Assembly: GCA_023664725.1 (NCBI GenBank)
Contig: JAMPFA010000001.1
Location: 930,549 to 963,950 of the forward strand
Reading direction: 5' to 3'
DNA: 33,402 bases
Origin: Roseburia sp.
GTDB taxonomy: Bacteria > Bacillota > Clostridia > Lachnospirales > Lachnospiraceae
Numbering within the stretch: position 1 is the stretch's first letter; each line of letters begins with the position of its first letter. This document shows, one piece after another, positions 15,503-23,906 of the stretch. Made by a program: the position numbers and the translations under genes. The notes under the pieces were generated by a model that did no database searches, had not been told where the DNA came from, and saw only the letters and a program-made list of their open reading frames with translations.

Positions 15503-16816
15503 ATGATTGGAGAAGCGTTGATTAAAATTTTAGGATGTATAGAGATATCTGTCTGGATGTGGGGAATCTGCCAGGCAGAATTTAAAAAAAGAAATATTGT
15601 TCTAGCTTATGGGATATTCCCTATACTGGCAGCTTTTTTTCTTACATGGTTGAAATTAAGATTTGAACAAGAGATGTCTATTTATTTTTCATCTGCAGCT
15701 ACTGTCATACAAATAATATTTAACTCCCTTATTTTTCAGGGGAAATTTACACAAAATATTATGAAATCACTATTCAGCGCTGTTTATCTCAATGCTATAT
15801 ATTTTCCCATAAGAGTATTGTTTTCTCTCTTTCAATTAGATAAAATTTATATGTTTTTTCGATATGAAAATGAACTGATCAGTATCGCTACAATTTGTAT
15901 TGTTTTTCTAATCGGATTGCAGATTAAGAAGCATAAAAAATGGGTCCGTTGGATTCAAAATATGCCCACTGGCTATTTTTTTATTGGCTTTCTCTTCGCA
16001 TTTTCCGCCGGTGGTATCTCAGTTTATACATCTTACAGCAGCAATTTACTGAACAGGGAAGTGCAGGTACTTATGCAAATCTTACAGCTAATTCTTTCTT
16101 TTTTTCTGTATTCTTTTGGAATTGCTATTGCATTTATTGACTTATTGAAAGAAAACTACAGACGGGAAAGTATTTTAAAAGACGAATATCTGAAAAATTC
16201 CAAAGAACACTATCAGAACCTGAAAAACCATATTTCGGAAGTTCAAAAAATCAGGCATGATATGAAAAATCATCTTCAGCTTCTGGAAATATATATCAAA
16301 CAAAAGGATTGGGAAAAGGCACACAATTATTTGAAAGAAATAGAAAACCATCAGCAATGGAACTATAAGCCTTTGATAAATATAGGAAATGACCTTGTAA
16401 ATGCTGTGTTAAACAGCGGATTGGAAAATATTGACCCGGAAATAGCATTTAAAGTGGAAGGTGTACTCCCTCCCACATTGGAAATACAGGAATTTGATTT
16501 ATGTACCATTTTCTCTAATTTACTGTCAAACAGCATAGAGGCCTGTGGCAAACTGAAAGAACAGGAAAAGATTATTTTACTATCCATTCGTACTTTCCAA
16601 AATCAGATGGTCCTCTCTTTTAAAAATCCCATTGAGGAGGATATTAAAACAGAGAATCTTGGAAAATTCTCTACGAAAAAGGACAGGCTTCATCACGGCT
16701 ATGGAATATTAAATATCATGGATGCCGTAGAGAAATATGGCGGCACTGTAGATTTTCTGGTAGAAGACAACTGGTTTGAAGCTAAAATCTGCTTATATCT
16801 GACCGCTTATTCCTAA
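15503..16816 (+). CDS. GHKL sensor histidine kinase (AgrC-like)
   Basis: The 437-residue protein has about six N-terminal hydrophobic helices (residues 1-215). A coiled-coil/dimerisation segment with the phospho-acceptor H252 (QKIRHDMKNHLQLLEIY) follows. The GHKL ATPase domain has the N box NLLSNSIEAC (339-348) and G box HGYGILNI. This matches the AgrC/ComD class that senses peptides. The ATG directly abuts the response regulator stop. No agrB or agrD gene is seen in the window. The stop codon is part of the upstream half of the putative LytTR operator. Confidence 0.94.
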   Translation: MIGEALIKILGCIEISVWMWGICQAEFKKRNIVLAYGIFPILAAFFLTWLKLRFEQEMSIYFSSAATVIQIIFNSLIFQGKFTQNIMKSLFSAVYLNAIYFPIRVLFSLFQLDKIYMFFRYENELISIATICIVFLIGLQIKKHKKWVRWIQNMPTGYFFIGFLFAFSAGGISVYTSYSSNLLNREVQVLMQILQLILSFFLYSFGIAIAFIDLLKENYRRESILKDEYLKNSKEHYQNLKNHISEVQKIRHDMKNHLQLLEIYIKQKDWEKAHNYLKEIENHQQWNYKPLINIGNDLVNAVLNSGLENIDPEIAFKVEGVLPPTLEIQEFDLCTIFSNLLSNSIEACGKLKEQEKIILLSIRTFQNQMVLSFKNPIEEDIKTENLGKFSTKKDRLHHGYGILNIMDAVEKYGGTVDFLVEDNWFEAKICLYLTAYS

Positions 16817-16835
16817 AATTTACCGTTTGTTCCTA
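16802..16835 (+). promoter_or_regulatory. paired direct repeats, putative LytTR operator
   Basis: ACCGCTTATTCCTA (16802-16815) and ACCGTTTGTTCCTA (16822-16835) are identical at 12 of 14 positions, and their starts are 20 bp apart, so both face the same side of the helix. They end 5 bp before the -35 of the promoter at 16841. This is the usual geometry for activation by LytTR regulators such as AgrA. The first repeat contains the kinase stop codon. Confidence 0.65.
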
Positions 16836-16840
16836 TTCTC

Positions 16841-16869
16841 TTGAAATTCCTTATTCTATGCCGTATCTT
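16841..16869 (+). promoter_or_regulatory. promoter of the 311-aa exported protein gene
   Basis: TTGAAA (16841-16846) and TATCTT (16864-16869) are 17 bases apart, just downstream of the direct repeats. The imperfect -10 fits an activator-dependent promoter. It gives a leader of about 55 bases before the ATG at 16933. Confidence 0.6.
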
Positions 16870-16932
16870 AGTTGTAGAAAATATACATACAGCGCTTTAA
16901 CAATATGAAAATAATACAGGAGGATCGGTCAA

Positions 16933-17868
16933 ATGAAAACAATATTTACACGGATACTAATGGCAGCTTTTCTTTTTTTCTATATGATACTATCGGGAAT
17001 AACTTCATTTTTCCTGGATTTTCAGGAAAGCCAGAATCATGTTGTTACAGATAACAACAATGCAATCGTCAACTCTTATGGGCTATATGATCTTGAAGGT
17101 AAACTTTACCATAATACTGATAATCCTGTTTCTATCACAGACGGAACTTTTTCCGCCACATGTTCCTTTGGACAAGAAGACTATTCTGGCATTAGAAATT
17201 ATGTTTTAATCATTATGGTAGATTTCAAACAGACAGAATTTGAAGTAGATGGGAAATCCTACAGAAATTACCGTTTTTCCTTAGAGGATGAAAGCAAATG
17301 TGAAATAGAATTTAAGTTATACAATCTGCCTGGGGATGCATATGAAATGGAATATCTTGTCTTTGATGAGCCGGACTGCATGGAATTTTCTTTTAGCGAT
17401 GTAATTTTGGGTAATTTATTTTATATAAACACTGCCTATATTGAACGATTTCGCTTTTCCTCTTCCGAAAAGCCTTCGGGCAGTCTAAAATACATAGAAG
17501 GCACACAAGTTCCCCTGGAAGAAGGCCAAAGTTTTGATGGGGTTTCTTTATTCAAAAAAGACATTGCTACTGATGTTACAGAAGCAGAGAGTGGAACAAA
17601 AATATGTCTTTCTATAGGAAACCGTTATGAAGAAGATGCGGATTTTGCAACAGTGGCATTTTGTAATTGGGAGCAGGTGGATATATTGCCGGGTGAAGAA
17701 GTTTTTTATGCAAAACTGCCTCCTGACACACCATATTATTATGAAATTGACCTGCCAAAAGTCAAAGAGAATTCATCCTATCAAGTTGTAACTTTTGACC
17801 TGCCTTTTGGAGATGACGTGTACCCTAGCAGTTCTACATCTTGCAGGATGATTATAAAGGGAGATTGA
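16933..17868 (+). CDS. exported protein of unknown function (311 aa), likely LytTR target
   Basis: I do not recognise this family. It has one strong N-terminal hydrophobic segment (MKTIFTRILMAAFLFFYMIL and on to about residue 28) that could be an uncleaved anchor or signal. About 280 acidic, beta-rich residues follow, with many aromatic residues and three scattered cysteines but no repeats or catalytic motif that I can name. An ideal CAGGAGG site precedes the ATG. It sits directly after the LytTR/GHKL pair, behind paired repeats and a promoter, and is closed by a terminator at 17906. It is therefore a likely output of that two-component system, perhaps a surface or signalling protein. Confidence 0.85.
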   Translation: MKTIFTRILMAAFLFFYMILSGITSFFLDFQESQNHVVTDNNNAIVNSYGLYDLEGKLYHNTDNPVSITDGTFSATCSFGQEDYSGIRNYVLIIMVDFKQTEFEVDGKSYRNYRFSLEDESKCEIEFKLYNLPGDAYEMEYLVFDEPDCMEFSFSDVILGNLFYINTAYIERFRFSSSEKPSGSLKYIEGTQVPLEEGQSFDGVSLFKKDIATDVTEAESGTKICLSIGNRYEEDADFATVAFCNWEQVDILPGEEVFYAKLPPDTPYYYEIDLPKVKENSSYQVVTFDLPFGDDVYPSSSTSCRMIIKGD

Positions 17869-17905
17869 CGAAGACGAAGAATATGAAACAGAATAACATT
17901 TATTT

Positions 17906-17937
17906 AGGACTGTCATTATGACAGTCCTGCTTTTTTC
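17906..17937 (+). terminator. rho-independent terminator
   Basis: A perfect 10-bp stem (17906-17915 with 17919-17928, three-base loop) is followed by GCTTTTTT. It closes the 311-aa gene and lies between it and the convergent galactokinase-family gene. Confidence 0.9.
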
Positions 17938-17952
17938 TAATCACGATTATTA

Positions 17953-19194
17953 TTATCCTAAATGAACCGCTCCGGTATCTCTGATCTTCATAGGGTACAC
18001 ATTTTCTTTTCCCACATACCCGGACATATATTCCACATACTCATCCGTACATCCTTTTGGAATCACCCCTAAGATCACTCCTGCAAAACCACCTCCATGG
18101 ACTCTACAGCAGCCATCCTTTTTCTCTTTTAAAAACAGCTCTGTCAATGCAAGAGAAAGGGTAACTTTCTGCTCTTTGAAGTTTGCCAGAGAATAGCAGT
18201 TCTGCAAAAACTCCCAGGATGACCTTCCGGATTCTGAGACAATATCTAAGATAATATCCCCCTTCTTATCTTTTATAGCGGAAATAATATTCTCAACTCT
18301 CCTGTTTTCCTGATAAAAGTGAATTGCACGAAGGATTGCTCTATCGTTATTGACTGTTTTTTCGATTTCAGGAATATTTTTAATCAGCTGATCCATATTC
18401 CCCTCACGAAGCAGAGAACATCCAAGGCTCTTTGCCACCGCTCTCATCTCCTGGGGAACCTGGCTGTACTCGTCACTTAAATCCGCATGGCCTTTTCCAG
18501 TGTTTACGATTACCATGTCATAGCCAAAGTCTTCAAAGCTGAAATCGATTTTTTCATAAACCTTTTCTGTTGCAAAATCCAGAACGATTGCCCCTCCTGC
18601 TGCACAGGCAAGCTGATCCATAAGCCCGGAAGCTTTGTCCCAATATTTATTCTCCCCATACTGGCCAATCCTGGCACAGTCGAGGCAGCTCATCTTATTG
18701 TCATTAAAGAAATAATTTGCTATAGCACAAAACAGCATCTCAAAGGAAGCAGATGAACTTACCCCTGCGGAACTGATGACTTCTGTGGAGACATATGCCT
18801 GGAAACCAGATATCTTATAGCCAAACTCTTTGATGGCTTTTACCATGCCTGCCACTAAAGAAAGCGTGCCCTTGTTTTTTGGAACAGCATCCACATCTGT
18901 GATATCCACCAGGATCTTATCCCTGTACCCCTCACTGACAATCTCGATGACATTGGAATTGTTGGGGTAAGCTGCAGCGATGGTATCCATATTAATACTT
19001 GCGGCCAAAACCTTTCCACCATTGTGGTCTGTATGATTTCCGATGATCTCTGTCCTGCCTGGAGAGGAAAAGAATTCTGCCTCTTCTCCGCCGAAGCACT
19101 TTTTAAAATTTTCTGCTAAGGATTTAAACCTCTTTCCACTGATCTCTGTTTCCCCATATACGCTCTGTAATATTTTTGTTTCTGGCAATTTCAT
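17953..19194 (-). CDS. galK: galactokinase-family (GHMP) sugar kinase
   Basis: Galactokinase phosphorylates galactose at C1 in the Leloir pathway. The 413-residue product has the galactokinase signature PGRTEIIGNHTDHNGG (about residues 45-60), the GHMP ATP-binding SAGVSSSAS (about 141-149), the catalytic GLMDQLAC and the C-terminal glycine-rich RVHGGGFAG. It is somewhat longer than typical bacterial GalK (about 390). No galT or galE is adjacent, so the exact sugar is unproven. It is the last gene of the minus-strand cluster, 78 bases after rsmI, with AAAAAGGAG before the ATG. Confidence 0.88.
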   Translation of the reverse strand: MKLPETKILQSVYGETEISGKRFKSLAENFKKCFGGEEAEFFSSPGRTEIIGNHTDHNGGKVLAASINMDTIAAAYPNNSNVIEIVSEGYRDKILVDITDVDAVPKNKGTLSLVAGMVKAIKEFGYKISGFQAYVSTEVISSAGVSSSASFEMLFCAIANYFFNDNKMSCLDCARIGQYGENKYWDKASGLMDQLACAAGGAIVLDFATEKVYEKIDFSFEDFGYDMVIVNTGKGHADLSDEYSQVPQEMRAVAKSLGCSLLREGNMDQLIKNIPEIEKTVNNDRAILRAIHFYQENRRVENIISAIKDKKGDIILDIVSESGRSSWEFLQNCYSLANFKEQKVTLSLALTELFLKEKKDGCCRVHGGGFAGVILGVIPKGCTDEYVEYMSGYVGKENVYPMKIRDTGAVHLG

Positions 19195-19272
19195 TTAACC
19201 TTCTCCTTTTTCTTATATTTGTTATTTCTTATTATACATGGAATATATAAAAAAACAAACTAAATATTCAGT

Positions 19273-20109
19273 CTACAAAAGCTCCTGATAAACCTCTCTT
19301 TTGGTTACTCCCCTGTCTTTTGCCACCGCTTTCATGGCATCTTTTTTTGTCATGCCTTTTTCTTCGTAGATGGCCATATGCTCTTCAAGGCTCATATCTT
19401 TCCAGGACTCCCTCTCCCGCTTTTTGATTTCCTCCCGATTCTTTCCCTCAATCACAAGAACAAATTCACCCCGGGGTTTATTCTTTTCGTAGTAATTTAC
19501 CGCTTCTGAAAGTGTCATTAGGAGTTTTTCTTCATGTGCTTTTGTCAGCTCTCTGCATATAGTAAGCTTTCGGTCCCCTAAAGCTTCTTTCAATTCTGTT
19601 AATGTCTTTAAAAGACGATGGGGCGCTTCATAGACGATCAATGTTCTGGTGTCCTCTGCCATCTCCTTTAAAATTTCCTCCCGCTCCTTCTTTTTTCTGG
19701 AAAGAAAAGCCTCAAAAGCAAACCTTCTGGTTTTCTGTCCCGACATAGTAAGAGCCGTGATACATGCCGCTGCACCAGGAAGTGAGGTAACCTCTATCCC
19801 CTCTTCATAGCAGATCCGCACCAGTTCCTCCCCGGGATCGGAGATTCCGGGGGTTCCCGCATCTGTGATCAAAGCTATATTCTTCCCCTGCCGCATTATT
19901 TCTACAAGCTCATAAGCTTTTTCAATTTTATTGTGCTCGTGATAACTTGTCATAGGAGTTTTAATGTCATAATAATTTAAGAGACGGATAGAATTTCTCG
20001 TATCCTCCGCCGCAATCAGATCCACTTGAACTAATATCCGAAGCACATGCAAAGTAATATCCTCCATATTCCCAATCGGCGTTGCACATACAAACAATTG
20101 TCCTTCCAT
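19273..20109 (-). CDS. rsmI: 16S rRNA 2'-O-ribose C1402 methyltransferase
   Basis: RsmI methylates the ribose of C1402 in the 16S decoding centre using SAM. The 278-residue protein has the tetrapyrrole-methylase fold: CATPIGNMEDITL (residues 8-20), AAEDTR, ALITDAGTPGISDPGEELV, the SLPGAAACITAL segment and YEAPHRLLKTL. It follows trmN6 by 43 bases in the same order as Bacillus yabB-yabC. The ATG at 20109 has AAGAAAGGG upstream. Confidence 0.96.
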   Translation of the reverse strand: MEGQLFVCATPIGNMEDITLHVLRILVQVDLIAAEDTRNSIRLLNYYDIKTPMTSYHEHNKIEKAYELVEIMRQGKNIALITDAGTPGISDPGEELVRICYEEGIEVTSLPGAAACITALTMSGQKTRRFAFEAFLSRKKKEREEILKEMAEDTRTLIVYEAPHRLLKTLTELKEALGDRKLTICRELTKAHEEKLLMTLSEAVNYYEKNKPRGEFVLVIEGKNREEIKKRERESWKDMSLEEHMAIYEEKGMTKKDAMKAVAKDRGVTKREVYQELL

Positions 20110-20152
20110 ATTTTACCCTTTCTTAATCTACGAAGCGGAATATCTTTACTAT

Positions 20153-20890
20153 CTAATACCCATAGATATCATAAATCTCTTCCGTATAAACACCAGGTTC
20201 TTTATACACGATCAAAGGCTTCTCCACTGTCATCCTGGAATTTCCTCCGGCCAGCCCCTCGATCAAAACCATATTTGGCTCCTTATCCACAAAGGGATAT
20301 ACCAGCTTCATCCGCTTTGGCTCGATTTTGTAAGACACCATTTTACTCATAATCTCCGCCAGACGAAAAGGGCGATGAACCATATAAAACCTGCCCTTGG
20401 GCTTTAGCAGTTTTGCACTCTCCCTCAAAATATCATCCAGAGTGCAGAGTACTTCATGTCTGGCTATGGCTTTCGCCTCACTGGAGGATGAAATTCCATG
20501 ATTACCGATCATATAAGGAGGATTGGTGGTGATCACATCAAAAGAAGATGCCCCAAAAATTTTGGAGGCATCTTTAATATCGCCGGTCACAATATCAATT
20601 TTAGATTCCAGCCTGTTCAGGGCAACGCTGCGTCTTGCCATATCTGCGCTTTCCTCCTGAATCTCCAGCCCTGTAAAATGCTCTCCTTTTGTCTTTGCCT
20701 CCAGTAAAATAGGAATAATGCCTGTCCCTGTTCCAAGATCAATTGACCTCTCACCAGATTTTACAGCGGCAAAACCAGACAATAAAACTGCATCCATGCC
20801 AAAGCAGAATTTTTCGGGATTCTGAATGATAAAATAACCGTTCCGATGTAATTCATCTAACCGTTCCATAGGTTTCAGATTATTTTCCAT
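20153..20890 (-). CDS. trmN6: tRNA1(Val) (adenine37-N6)-methyltransferase family
   Basis: This SAM-dependent enzyme family methylates A37 of tRNA1(Val) in E. coli; the Bacillus homologue is YabB. The 245-residue product has a Rossmann motif I, SIDLGTGTGIIPILL, and the adenine N6-methylase motif TNPPY (NPPY), plus the start LKPMERLDELHRNGYFIIQ. The ATG at 20890 overlaps the end of ricT by 11 bases; an in-frame TTG two codons earlier is better spaced from GGGAGG and may be the true start. The position between ricT and rsmI matches Bacillus, although yabA and yazA are missing. Confidence 0.93.
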   Translation of the reverse strand: MENNLKPMERLDELHRNGYFIIQNPEKFCFGMDAVLLSGFAAVKSGERSIDLGTGTGIIPILLEAKTKGEHFTGLEIQEESADMARRSVALNRLESKIDIVTGDIKDASKIFGASSFDVITTNPPYMIGNHGISSSSEAKAIARHEVLCTLDDILRESAKLLKPKGRFYMVHRPFRLAEIMSKMVSYKIEPKRMKLVYPFVDKEPNMVLIEGLAGGNSRMTVEKPLIVYKEPGVYTEEIYDIYGY

Positions 20891-21785
20891 CGTCAATTTT
20901 TGACTTTCCTCCCTTATCTTCCAAAGCTGCCAGCTCTTTTAATTCCTCTGCGGAGAGCTTCACATGTTTCCTTCTGGGCTTAAATTTTAATTCCTCCACA
21001 GAATACTCTCTGGCCTCTTTTTCATCCCCTACATCTACGATTACTTTTACAAGCTGCCGCAGCACATTGACATTCTGCACCTCACCCTTTAACCCCTCCG
21101 GGGTGGTGACGTGATCTCCCATAGAGGGGAGACGGCTGTTCAGATATTCGTAAGTTTCCTGCTCATTTTTCAGACAGCACATCAGCCTGCCGCAGACACC
21201 GGAAATCTTTGTAGGATTCAGAGAAAGGTTCTGCTCCTTTGCCATTTTAATGGAAACAGGAACAAATTCAGATAAGTAGGTGTGACAGCACAGTGCCCTG
21301 CCGCAGATTCCCACGCCTCCCAGAATTTTTGTCTCATCCCTGACGCCAATCTGACGAAGCTCTATCCTGGTTCGAAACACTGAAGCTAAATCTTTTACCA
21401 GTTCTCTGAAATCTATTCTACCGTCCGCCGTAAAGTAGAAAAGCAGCTTATTGTTGTCAAAAGTGTATTCCGCATCCACTAACTTCATATCAAGCTGATG
21501 TTTTTCGATTTTTTCCAGACAGATTTTAAATGCCTCTTTTTCCTTTTCTTTGTTTCGTTTAACTATCTTTTCATCTGCCTCGGTGGCAACCCGGATCACA
21601 GTTTTTAAGGGCTGGACCACAGCGTCATCCTCCACATTTTTTGGGGCAAGGATGACAGTGCCCATCTCCACTCCTCTGGCAGTTTCCACAATTACGTGGG
21701 TACCAGTTTCCATCTCAAGCTTTGCCGGATTGAAATAATAAATCTTACCGGCATTGCGAAACCGGACTCCAACTACTTTTGTCAT
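20880..21785 (-). CDS. ricT: PSP1 domain protein RicT (YaaT)
   Basis: RicT is part of the Ric complex (RicT/RicA/RicF), which in Bacillus carries Fe-S clusters and helps RNase Y process mRNA and affects sporulation and competence. The 301-residue product has the PSP1 core with the cysteine-rich signature GICGRALCCH and GVCGRLMCCLKNE (about residues 155-210), and a lysine-rich tail. AAAGGAG precedes the ATG. It begins one base after the holB stop, so translation is probably coupled. RicA and RicF are not in the window. Confidence 0.96.
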   Translation of the reverse strand: MTKVVGVRFRNAGKIYYFNPAKLEMETGTHVIVETARGVEMGTVILAPKNVEDDAVVQPLKTVIRVATEADEKIVKRNKEKEKEAFKICLEKIEKHQLDMKLVDAEYTFDNNKLLFYFTADGRIDFRELVKDLASVFRTRIELRQIGVRDETKILGGVGICGRALCCHTYLSEFVPVSIKMAKEQNLSLNPTKISGVCGRLMCCLKNEQETYEYLNSRLPSMGDHVTTPEGLKGEVQNVNVLRQLVKVIVDVGDEKEAREYSVEELKFKPRRKHVKLSAEELKELAALEDKGGKSKIDDGK

Positions 21786-21786
21786 T

Positions 21787-22776
21787 CTAATTCTCCTTTA
21801 TGGTCAATAATAATAATTCTATCAAAAGTTCAAAGTTTACGTTTGCCTTCAAACGTGCCTTCGCTTTATCCAAAGCCTTCAATATATTTTCAATTCCCTC
21901 ATAGGAACTGTGGGACGCCGCTTTCTTGATACTGTAGATTTCTTCCTGAAAGATCAGACGGTTTGCATCTGCAGTTGCCTTATACAAAAGCACATCCCGA
22001 TACCAGATCATCATGAGATCAAAATAGTCATGAATCTCCAGCTTATATTCTGAAATCTGTTTTACTGCCTGCATCATCTCATATAAGTCAATATCATTTA
22101 ACCTCTTTATAAGTTGTAAAGCGGAATTTTTCATCTCATTAAAATTATCTGAGGAAGCAAGCGTAATTGCTTTCCCCACATTTCCCTGTGCGAATGCTAC
22201 GCAGATATCTGCCTGATAGCTTGGAACCCCTTTTTCCTCCATCAAAAATTTACGAATCATGGCATCGGGAACTGCCTTAAGGTCCAACCGTACACATCGG
22301 GATAAGATCGTGGGAAGAAAACTGTCTGCATTGGTGGTAAGCAAAAGGATGACTGCGTAAGCAGGCGGTTCTTCTATTGTTTTCAGAAGTGCATTTTGTG
22401 CCTGAACGTTCATTTTTTCCGCTTCATCAACGATGTATATCTTAAATTTACTGCTGTATGGCTTTATTACAATATCATTGTTGATCTGTTCCCGAATATC
22501 TTCCACCCCTATGGTATTTGTCTTTTCATGGGTGATATAAATGATATCCGGCTGATTATGGCTCAACGCCTGCTTACAAGAATGGCAGGTATTACATGGG
22601 CTGCTTCCTCCCTGTTCACACTGCAGCGCCATGGCAAATGCCTCCGCCAGCATCATTTTTCCAGATTTCTCTTCGCCGTTTAAAATATAGGCATGAGTCA
22701 CCTTTTCCATAGATATTGCATTTTTGAAATAACCGATAATATTTTCATGTCCAAGGATTTTTGAAAAATCTCCCAT
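21787..22776 (-). CDS. holB: DNA polymerase III subunit delta'
   Basis: Delta' is a clamp-loader subunit that helps place the sliding clamp on DNA. The 329-residue product starts MGDFSKILGHENIIGYFKNA and has a P-loop (NGEEKSGKMML, about residues 35-45), the zinc-binding CNTCHSCKQ cluster, the Walker-B-like IVDEAEKMNVQAQNALLKT and a TEEPP-type sensor region. Two ATGs lie six bases apart. The second (22776) has GGAGGT at correct spacing, the first only abuts it, so the second is chosen. The order yaaR-holB-ricT is the Bacillus order. Confidence 0.94.
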   Translation of the reverse strand: MGDFSKILGHENIIGYFKNAISMEKVTHAYILNGEEKSGKMMLAEAFAMALQCEQGGSSPCNTCHSCKQALSHNQPDIIYITHEKTNTIGVEDIREQINNDIVIKPYSSKFKIYIVDEAEKMNVQAQNALLKTIEEPPAYAVILLLTTNADSFLPTILSRCVRLDLKAVPDAMIRKFLMEEKGVPSYQADICVAFAQGNVGKAITLASSDNFNEMKNSALQLIKRLNDIDLYEMMQAVKQISEYKLEIHDYFDLMMIWYRDVLLYKATADANRLIFQEEIYSIKKAASHSSYEGIENILKALDKAKARLKANVNFELLIELLLLTIKEN

Positions 22777-22819
22777 ACTCATACCTCCATTCTGGCTTTT
22801 TTTATAAAATGTATTCCTT

Positions 22820-23260
22820 CTATGTAAAAATATCCAAAAGCAAACCCTGTATCTCTCCGATCTTACTCAAAATTGAGAGATGGTCTTTTTCTTCTTTTAC
22901 CAGCTCACTGGCCAGTTCATCTAACGTTACATCCACCAGCCGGATAATTCCATATACACGGTGCCTTCCCTTTCGGTCTAAAAAGTTTTCCCTGGAAAAC
23001 TTGTGGGAACGGTTTACCACCTCATTAAGAAAATCTTTTACCAGTCCCCGGTACTTTTTCATGTCCCGAATATCCATATGCTGGGCAATCCGCTCTCCCT
23101 GGTTGGTAATCTCATCCAACAGGGTATTTAAACGCTCCTGAAGCTGTGCCTCCTCAATGGCGCTGGTCAGTGTAAACTTAAACGCCCCGTCACTGGCATC
23201 TGTTTTTACTGTAGGTTCCACATTGGAAACCGGTGTCATCTCATTTACCTTTAATTCCAT
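22820..23260 (-). CDS. yaaR: YaaR family protein (DUF327)
   Basis: YaaR (DUF327) is a conserved Firmicute protein of unknown function, encoded between the kinase gene and holB in Bacillus. The 146-residue product has a variable N-terminus, then the helical DUF327 core: [36 protein letters not shown], and the [21 protein letters not shown] segment. As in holB, GGAGGT favours the second of two close ATGs. It lies between the guanylate-kinase-like gene and holB in the same transcript. Confidence 0.92.
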   Translation of the reverse strand: MELKVNEMTPVSNVEPTVKTDASDGAFKFTLTSAIEEAQLQERLNTLLDEITNQGERIAQHMDIRDMKKYRGLVKDFLNEVVNRSHKFSRENFLDRKGRHRVYGIIRLVDVTLDELASELVKEEKDHLSILSKIGEIQGLLLDIFT

Positions 23261-23287
23261 AACCATACCTCCGGTTTATGAAAGAGA

Positions 23288-23884
23288 TCAGAGGGTATCC
23301 ATCTCACATCTGATATATGCTGCAATCTTTTCACAAGTGTCGGAAAGACGCTCATTATAAAAACGCTTTTCAACTCCGGCATGTAAAAGCTTTTCCTCTG
23401 CAAAATCTTCGGTATCCGCCAGAAATCTCCTGCAAAGCTCCGCATACTTTGGAATGTCCTGAAGCTTTTCCCGGTCTAGGGCACGCTGCAGTCTCACTCC
23501 GTCCTCCACTTCCACATATATGGGAACCATACTGTCCTTTCCAAAAAACAGGAGCATTTTTTCATAGGCCTCCAAAGTGGCTATCACAAGATAACTATTT
23601 TGGCTTAGCTGAATCTGCCCATCATCTGCAGTAAAATATTTCCATATCCCATGTACGGTATTGTAAGACCGAAGTTCAATGATCTTTCCCGCCTCTTCCA
23701 TTTCCCGCTGCCGCTTTTCATCTACAAAGAAATACTCTCTGCCGTTTTCCTCCAGATGTCTTTTCGGCCTTGTGGTATAGGGAATCACCCGGGATAAATG
23801 CAATTCTTTCTTTTCTAATAATAATTGATACAGCGTATCTTTTCCAGAGGAACTTTTACCCATTAAACAAAAAATTTTACCCAT
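23288..23884 (-). CDS. guanylate-kinase-like P-loop protein in the tmk position
   Basis: The 198-residue protein has a P-loop (MGKSSSGKDTLYQLL, residues 8-22), the guanylate kinase TTRPKR segment, GREYFFVDE, and an acidic/aromatic segment IIELRSYNTVHG where true Gmk has the GMP-binding GxxYGT. Guanylate kinase makes GDP from GMP. In Bacillus the gene between yaaO and yaaR is thymidylate kinase tmk (plus darA). Here a Gmk-like protein is present instead and darA is missing. The glycine-tyrosine-glycine element of canonical Gmk is not clear, so this may be a paralogue with another substrate. It is 27 bases upstream of yaaR and 22 after the decarboxylase gene. Confidence 0.85.
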   Translation of the reverse strand: MGKIFCLMGKSSSGKDTLYQLLLEKKELHLSRVIPYTTRPKRHLEENGREYFFVDEKRQREMEEAGKIIELRSYNTVHGIWKYFTADDGQIQLSQNSYLVIATLEAYEKMLLFFGKDSMVPIYVEVEDGVRLQRALDREKLQDIPKYAELCRRFLADTEDFAEEKLLHAGVEKRFYNERLSDTCEKIAAYIRCEMDTL

Positions 23885-23906
23885 TGTCTGTCCCTTAATT
23901 ATATCG

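Noticed and set aside
16842-16860. A third copy of the LytTR-type repeat
   Set aside because: At the expected 20-bp step the sequence does not match the first two copies, and it falls on the -35.
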